Below, one piece after another: positions 59,127-64,000 of a stretch of 64,000 bases of DNA; positions within the stretch are counted from its first letter, which is position 1, and each line of letters opens with the position of its first letter. Origin of the DNA: Verrucomicrobiota bacterium (GTDB taxonomy: Bacteria > Verrucomicrobiota > Verrucomicrobiia > Verrucomicrobiales > Akkermansiaceae); the NCBI GenBank assembly GCA_026397725.1, contig JAPLUI010000118.1, forward strand, positions 1 to 64,000. The letters run 5' to 3'. The position numbers and the translations under genes are program-made. A model generated the notes under the pieces. The model did no database searches and was not told the origin of the DNA. It worked only from the letters and a program-made list of their open reading frames with translations.

Positions 59127-59599
59127 TGGGATGACGGTGGAAGCTGGCGGCAAGTTCAGGCACTGGGAAATCGTGGCTAGAGGCACGTCGGGAGAGTGGC
59201 CATCCCATACCGCCTGCCAATGAAATGCGAAAGCGACCCCCATTGGAAGCCATTTTTCTCGATTCATTGGGGTTCAAATTGTCGGAGTGAGGGCACGGAC
59301 GCCGTCACCGTCCTCGATCAGGCTGTGCTTGAGTGGCCAACAAGGTGCCGCCGCCCTGGGCGTGGCTTTGGAAATCACCCGGCTGATCCGCGCCGCCGCC
59401 CCTTGATCGACCAACCCGCCAGGCGCATCATTGAGCTGCCGGAAAAGTTCCTGAGACAAGGCGTCATGGAGCGCATGAACGGGTGGCAACCCACCGCCAG
59501 CGACCCCCCAAAAAGGCATGCCCGCCAAGTTAAGGACCTGACGCCTTGTACCGGTAAGTTCCTCGCGATTTCTGTATCAACCTCGTCACAATCTCCACC

Positions 59600-59646
59600 C
59601 TAACTGGGCATCCTGCGGTCCGATCGGACTGCAGGATGTCCAGTTA
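59600..59646. other. 47-bp near-perfect palindrome
   Basis: CTAACTGGGCATCCTGCGGTCCG and its near-complement (21 of 23 matched) meet at the centre. A smaller hairpin, TCCCTGT-CGGTA-ACAGGGA, lies about 17 bases beyond. It is bounded by CTAAC and GTTAG, as recombination sites of the attC type are, but the flanking consensus is imperfect. The whole gap 59127-60281 has no gene; 59280-59520 has short unplaced ORF scraps. Confidence 0.6.
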
Positions 59647-59762
59647 GAGACTGCTGTTGCGGGTCCCTGTCGGTAACAGGGATCACATTTCCCTTAACTT
59701 GACGTGCATGCCCCCCAGGGTGCGATTATTTGATTCGTGCCGCCTCACGGCACTCACCCCCT

Positions 59763-59919
59763 CACAGTTCCTGATCCCGGCGGAAAATGAGTTGGCACTG
59801 GTTGGCGTTTCAGACGAATTCGCGAATCATCCGCGCATGGGTTTGCGGGTGGCAGCAGTGCCGATGCGGTGTCATGTCTTGCTCTTACTTGATCATTGAA
59901 TGTCGGAAGTTGAATGTTG
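59763..59919 (+). repeat. Dispersed intergenic repeat, copy C
   Basis: This is a near-full copy of the family described at 11213-11347, with the extra end CATTGAATGTCGGAAGTTG. Copies A, B and C share the block from CAGTTCCTG to TTGATCAT. Confidence 0.85.
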
Positions 59920-59932
59920 GAGTGGTGGTGCG

Positions 59933-60065
59933 GAGCGCTGGCTTCAGCCGGCGAGTCTGCATGGAGCGCGGGCTTGCCTGGCCCTCGTAGCTGCAGCGAA
60001 TCGGCCATTGGCGCATGCGAGCGTGGCTCCCATCATCCTTGGCTCGCCGGCTGAAGCCGGCGCTC
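59933..60065. repeat. REP/BIME-like inverted pair
   Basis: GAGCGCTGGCTTCAGCCGGC (59933 on) and CTCGCCGGCTGAAGCCGGCG (60043 on) face each other across about 87 bases. Each contains a GGCTTCAGCC-like hairpin. This is the usual form of bacterial interspersed mosaic elements mobilised by RAYT enzymes. Confidence 0.75.
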
Positions 60066-60281
60066 CGTTGCTTGCGCCGAGGCGCAGCAGGAGCGGCCCG
60101 CTGGCGGGGGCCGATTGGTGGATGAAAATCCGCGTCCAAGCCAAGGACTGGTGAGTAAGCATGGCTGCGGCTGTGGCATTTTTTTGTCTTACTTTCCTCT
60201 GGCCAAACCTGACCATGCCCCCTCTTTCGGCCAACGTGGCGATGATGGAAAGCGTTAGTGCTTGCTATCCGCCACGGCGGC

Positions 60282-63155
60282 ATGCAGCATGCCAGCGTGA
60301 GTTCTGCCTCTTCATCGCTCGCCGATTTCGTCACCTACGTCCAAACCCACCTCACCGGTGACGAAAAGGGCGAGTCCGCCGATTTCCTCGACCGCCTGTT
60401 CCGTGCGCTCGGCCACGACGGCATCAAGGAAGCCGGTGCCTCCCACGAGACCCGCCTCGCCAAGAAAGGCGGAGCCAAAGGCAAAAACTACGCCGACCTC
60501 CTCTGGCCCGAGCGCGTGCTCATCGAGATGAAATCCCGCGGCAAAAAACTCGAGCGCCAATACGACCAGATCTTCGACTGCTGGACGCACATCGTCCCCC
60601 ACCGCCCGCCCTTCGTCATCCTCTGCAACTTCGACGAGTTCTGGATCTACGACTTCAACCAGCAACTCTTCGACCCCGTCGAAAAGATCGCCCTCGTGGA
60701 CCTGCCGACGCGGGCCGAGGCGCTCGCCTTCCTGCTGCCCACACCGCGCAAGCCGCTCTTCAACAACAACCGCGTCGAAGTCACCCGCGAGGCCGCCGCC
60801 GACCTCGCCGCGCTGTTCCGGACGCTCACCAACCGCGGCGAGGACCGCACCCGCGCCCAGCGCTTCGTCCTCCAACTCCTCGTCACCCTGGTCTCCGAGG
60901 ACATGCACCTGCTCCCCCGCCAGATCCTCGCCCGCCTCACCGCCGAGTGCCGCGAGCAAGGCGCAAGCTCCTGCGACCTCCTCGGCGGCCTCTTCCGCCA
61001 GATGAACAGCCAGACGCCCGCCCGCGCCGGACGCTTCACGGACGTGCCCTACTTCAACGGCGGCCTCTTCGCCGACATCGATCCCATCGAACTCCAGCCC
61101 GCCGAACTCGCCCTGCTCGCCAGCGCCGCCGACCGCAAATGGGACCTCGTGAAACCCGAAATCTTCGGCACCCTCTTCCAGGCCAGCATGGACGATGGCG
61201 CGGACTCCGGTCGCGACGAACGCCATGCCTTCGGCGCCCACTTCACCAGCGAGTTCGATATTCGGAAAGTCGTCGGCCCCACCATCGTCCGCCCGTGGCG
61301 GGAGCAAATGGCCACCGCCTGGGACCGCGTGGGCACGCTCAAGGAAGTCCTCCGCGACCTCCGCCTCTTCCGCGTGCTCGATCCCGCTTGCGGCTCCGGC
61401 AATTTCCTCTACGTCGCCTTCCGCGAGATGAAGCGCCTCGAACGCGAAATCCTTCTCCGCCTCTCCGAGATCAGCAAAGGCGAGCCGCTCGAAACCGCCG
61501 TCTCCATCCACCAATTCCACGGCCTCGACATCCAGCCCTTCGCCGTCGAACTTGCCAAGGTCACCCTCATGCTCGCCAAAGAGCAGGAAGTCCGCGAAAC
61601 CGTCAAACTCCACGACAGCGACGGCTTGCTCGTCCTCGAAAAACCGCTCCCGCTAGACAACCTCGACCAAAACATCCGCTGCGCCGACGCCCTCTTCACC
61701 GAGTGGCCCAAGGCCGACGCCATCATCGGCAACCCGCCGTATCTCGGCTCCCGCTACATCGCGCAGGAACTCGGCTACGACTATGCCAAGCGCGTGCAAG
61801 ACCGCTTTCCCGGTGTCCCGAAAATGGCGGACTTCTGTACCCATTGGTTCCGGTTAGCCCATGATGCGCTGCCGGAAAACGGCCGCGCCGGGCTGGTTGG
61901 CACCAATACGATCCGCCAAAACGAAAGCCGGGAGGCAAGCCTGGATTACATTGTTCGCTCAGGCGGGACAATAACAGACGCAGTCTCCAGCCAAAGTTGG
62001 AGCGGAGAAGCGCAAGTCTCTGTGTCAATCGTCAACTGGTCCAAGGGAGACGTTCCGGGACCTAGGATTCTCGTGACGCAAAGGGGCGATAGCTCGGAAT
62101 CTGGAGTAGATCGCGAAACTCTGGATCTCATACCGCCAACACTAACCAGCCAAACCGACGTTCGCGGGGCAACTTCACTTCATTCATGCACTGAACCCAA
62201 ACGTGTCTTCACGGGCCAGAATCCTCAGAATGTCGGATTCATGCTTGCTCCTGAAGATGCCAAAACCCTGATTGACGAGGATCCAAAGTATCGGGACGTA
62301 TTGCATCCTTATATGGTTGGAGATGATCTCGTCGGACATAACGGACCTACCCGCTGGGTGATTGATTTTGGTCAGACCGACATATTTTTCGCGATGTCGC
62401 ATCCAAAGGCTTTCGCGCATGTCAAAAGTCACGTGATGCCGGATGTGCTTGCGCGAGCCGAGCGGGAGAAGTCCGAAACCGGCAAATCGAATACACGCTG
62501 GACCCGAATGGCCGAGCGTTGGTGGCAGTTTAGAGAGCCAATGCCAGGAACCATGACTGCAATTAGGTCCGTTCCCCGATACATAGCTTGCGCCCGCGTC
62601 ACAAAACGGCCGATCTTTGAATTTGTGGATCCTAGAATTCACCCTGATGGAAAGCTGTGCGTATTCATCTTCTCAGATGACTATTCCTTCGGCGTTATCC
62701 AATCATCGGTCCATTGGGCTTGGGCAAAAGCCCGTGGTGGAACACTCGAAACGCGGGTGACCTACACCGCTGACTCAATCTTCTCCACCTTCCCCTGGCC
62801 GCAAGCCACGACGCGACCGCAGCTTGAAACCGTGGCCAGGGAAGCCGTCGCCCTGCGCCAGCTCCGCCGCGACGTCATGACGAAGATGAACTGGTCGCTG
62901 CGCGACCTCTACCGCACCCTCGACGAACCCGGCAGCAACCCCTTGCGCGACGCCCAAGCCCGCCTCGACTCGGCAGTCCGCGCCGCCTACGCCATGCCTA
63001 AGGACGCCGACATCCTCGCCTTCCTGCTAGACCTCAACCAAACCTGCGCCGCCAAGGAAGCCGCCGGAGAAACAATCACCCCGCCCGGCCTGCCGCTGCC
63101 AGTGGGAGAGCATGAAAAGTTCATCACCAGCGATCGCATCCAGGCAGATCTGTAG
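60282..63155 (+). CDS. Type IIL (MmeI-like) fused restriction-modification enzyme
   Basis: The protein has about 957 residues in one chain. The N-terminal nuclease has Asp72 and Glu82-x-Lys84 (ADLLWPERVLIEMKSRG), a PD-(D/E)xK core. A helical connector leads to an adenine methyltransferase with DPACGSGNFLY near residue 367 and NPPY near 484. A target-recognition region spans about residues 550-830, and a C-terminal helical part follows. Such enzymes methylate one strand and cut about 20 bases away. ATG 60282 was chosen; GTG 60297 is also possible. Base composition drops sharply in the recognition region. A partner gene is not needed. Confidence 0.88.
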   Translation: MQHASVSSASSSLADFVTYVQTHLTGDEKGESADFLDRLFRALGHDGIKEAGASHETRLAKKGGAKGKNYADLLWPERVLIEMKSRGKKLERQYDQIFDCWTHIVPHRPPFVILCNFDEFWIYDFNQQLFDPVEKIALVDLPTRAEALAFLLPTPRKPLFNNNRVEVTREAAADLAALFRTLTNRGEDRTRAQRFVLQLLVTLVSEDMHLLPRQILARLTAECREQGASSCDLLGGLFRQMNSQTPARAGRFTDVPYFNGGLFADIDPIELQPAELALLASAADRKWDLVKPEIFGTLFQASMDDGADSGRDERHAFGAHFTSEFDIRKVVGPTIVRPWREQMATAWDRVGTLKEVLRDLRLFRVLDPACGSGNFLYVAFREMKRLEREILLRLSEISKGEPLETAVSIHQFHGLDIQPFAVELAKVTLMLAKEQEVRETVKLHDSDGLLVLEKPLPLDNLDQNIRCADALFTEWPKADAIIGNPPYLGSRYIAQELGYDYAKRVQDRFPGVPKMADFCTHWFRLAHDALPENGRAGLVGTNTIRQNESREASLDYIVRSGGTITDAVSSQSWSGEAQVSVSIVNWSKGDVPGPRILVTQRGDSSESGVDRETLDLIPPTLTSQTDVRGATSLHSCTEPKRVFTGQNPQNVGFMLAPEDAKTLIDEDPKYRDVLHPYMVGDDLVGHNGPTRWVIDFGQTDIFFAMSHPKAFAHVKSHVMPDVLARAEREKSETGKSNTRWTRMAERWWQFREPMPGTMTAIRSVPRYIACARVTKRPIFEFVDPRIHPDGKLCVFIFSDDYSFGVIQSSVHWAWAKARGGTLETRVTYTADSIFSTFPWPQATTRPQLETVAREAVALRQLRRDVMTKMNWSLRDLYRTLDEPGSNPLRDAQARLDSAVRAAYAMPKDADILAFLLDLNQTCAAKEAAGETITPPGLPLPVGEHEKFITSDRIQADL

Positions 63156-63257
63156 CGGCGGTCTGTGACCGTCGCTGATTTCCCGGCGACAGAGACGCGA
63201 AAGAACCGCCGCGGTTTAGCATCTCATTGGCATCGACGCTCACAGAGCGCCGCTACA
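63151..63257. repeat. MITE-like element, copy 1 (TIR TGTAGCGGCG)
   Basis: About 107 bases bounded by TGTAGCGGCG and CGCCGCTACA, a perfect 10-bp terminal inverted repeat. The inside holds GACCGTCGC and CGGTTTAGC blocks shared with the next copies. It begins within the last codons of the restriction-modification gene. Confidence 0.85.
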
Positions 63258-63305
63258 AGGCACACCTCACCGACGCAAGGCGTTTCATTCGTATCGATCT
63301 GGATC

Positions 63306-63501
63306 TGTAGCGGCGGTCTGCGACCGTCGCTGATTTCCCGGCGACAGAGACGCGAAAGAACCGCCGAGGTTTAGCCTCTCATTGGCATCGATCTGTAGCG
63401 GCGGTCTGCGACCGTCGCTGATTTCCCGGCGACAGAGACGCGAAAGAACCGCCGAGGTTTAGCCTCTCATTGGCATCGACGCTCACAGAGCGCCGCTACA
63501 A
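63306..63501. repeat. MITE-like elements, copies 2 and 3
   Basis: Copy 2 (63306-63393) lacks the right end and is joined directly to complete copy 3 (63394-63501). They are nearly identical to each other and differ from copy 1 at only a few bases. This pattern suggests recent duplication or serial insertion. Confidence 0.85.
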
Positions 63502-63517
63502 GGCGTCTCGTTCGCGG

Positions 63518-63985
63518 CTACGTCCACGAATCCGGCTGGATGGTGCCACCGTATGGCCAAGCCTCCGCTTGCTCCACCAATCCGACACGCACCGGATTCT
63601 CCCTCACATACTTCCATTTCTCCGCGTGCGATTCGCCAGAGCGGATGAGGTGATCGAAGAAACCCTTCTGCCAGTGCGGCGCTTCGATGCCGCTTGCCCG
63701 CCAGTGTTTGGAGAGGGTGTTCTTGAGCGATTTCATCCACATCGACAATCCCACCACCCCCGGCGGGCATGCAGACAAACAAATGCAGATGATCCGGCAT
63801 GAGCACATAGCGCCCGACCAGCACGCCACGTGCCCTGGCATTGCCACAGAACTGTTGGAATACCTCATGCGCTGCATGTTGGCCAGCAAAGCCCTGCGTT
63901 TCTCCGTGCCGGCCGTGATGAAATACACGGGGGCTTCGGTGAAAACGGAATCCAGGCGGGTCAGACGGTTCATCGGAAATGTCAT
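63518..63985 (-). pseudogene. RAYT (REP-associated tyrosine transposase) with two frameshifts
   Basis: The outer frame gives the start (MTFPMNRLTRLDSVFTEAPV, YFITAGTEKRRALLAN) and the C-terminal half (MKSLKNTLSKHWRASGIEAP, HWQKGFFDHLIRSGES, KYVRENPVRVGL with the catalytic tyrosine). The metal site VLMPDHLHLFVCMPAGGGG is in another frame (ORF at 63483-63824). Restoring two single-base changes would rebuild a normal RAYT of about 155 residues. It lies next to the MITE/REP copies it may once have moved. Confidence 0.8.
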
Positions 63986-64000
63986 AGCAGGCGGACCGGC

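Noticed and set aside
63151..63501. CRISPR array
   Set aside because: The repeats are about 100 bases, have terminal inverted repeats and lack unique spacers or cas genes.

Overview
The window is a GC-rich bacterial chromosome segment that most resembles Verrucomicrobiota (inference). Supporting observations are an HPr kinase, a Gram-negative outer-membrane assembly protein (BamA), a secreted sulfatase and a DUF1080 protein, an RRM/glycine-rich RNA-binding protein, a fungal-type cystathionine gamma-synthase, weak or absent Shine-Dalgarno sequences, and abundant REP/RAYT-type repeats. There is no rRNA operon, CRISPR array or intact prophage. Two tRNA genes are present: Glu-UUC and Ala-CGC.

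Layout. 1-1.4 kb is a scrap zone with the C-terminal tail of an integron-type tyrosine recombinase, a small SH3-like ORF and a dead Y1 transposase. 1.4-5.2 kb (minus) holds an ABC-2 transporter pair and an anchored coiled-coil protein. 5.3-8.2 kb (plus) is a coupled electron-transfer cluster: a secreted Cys-rich propeller, a frameshifted microgene, a four-cluster ferredoxin and a NapH-like membrane protein. 8.4-11.2 kb is the classic rpmH-rnpA-yidD-yidC block. 11.2-13.8 kb carries the RRM protein, recR and a membrane protein. 14.0-16.4 kb encodes a large 2OG-Fe(II) oxygenase.

16.7-25.4 kb is the most remarkable region. It is a five-gene operon encoding a three-TM protein, a 995-residue tubulin-like GTPase, a zinc-ribbon/TM/periplasmic-binding/OmpA fusion, a MotA/TolQ/ZorA-like channel with a long tail, and a MotB/ZorB-like OmpA protein. 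It looks like an ion-driven envelope motor coupled to a tubulin-family GTPase. It resembles the motor half of Zorya defence but lacks the Zorya effectors.

26-31 kb has PPK2, a lipoprotein, a membrane protein, two gene remnants and hprK. 31-44.5 kb is mostly core: bamA, an ABC-F ATPase, cystathionine gamma-synthase, dnaK-groES-groEL, pgi, panB and tRNA-Glu. 44.7-48.4 kb has transketolase coupled to a sulfatase whose 3' end runs into tRNA-Ala through a recombination scar. 48.5-56.6 kb has a LysM lipoprotein, DUF1080, an AEC transporter, ychF, corA, a GNAT protein, manC and ruvX. 56.7-59.1 kb is a coupled GH10 xylanase and M28 peptidase. 59.1-64 kb combines intergenic repeats, a single-chain MmeI-like restriction-modification enzyme with a mosaic specificity domain, a MITE/REP array and a frameshifted RAYT transposase.

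Functions were assigned by reading motifs and recalled family features; no database search was run. Hand-counted positions of short sites may be off by a base or two.
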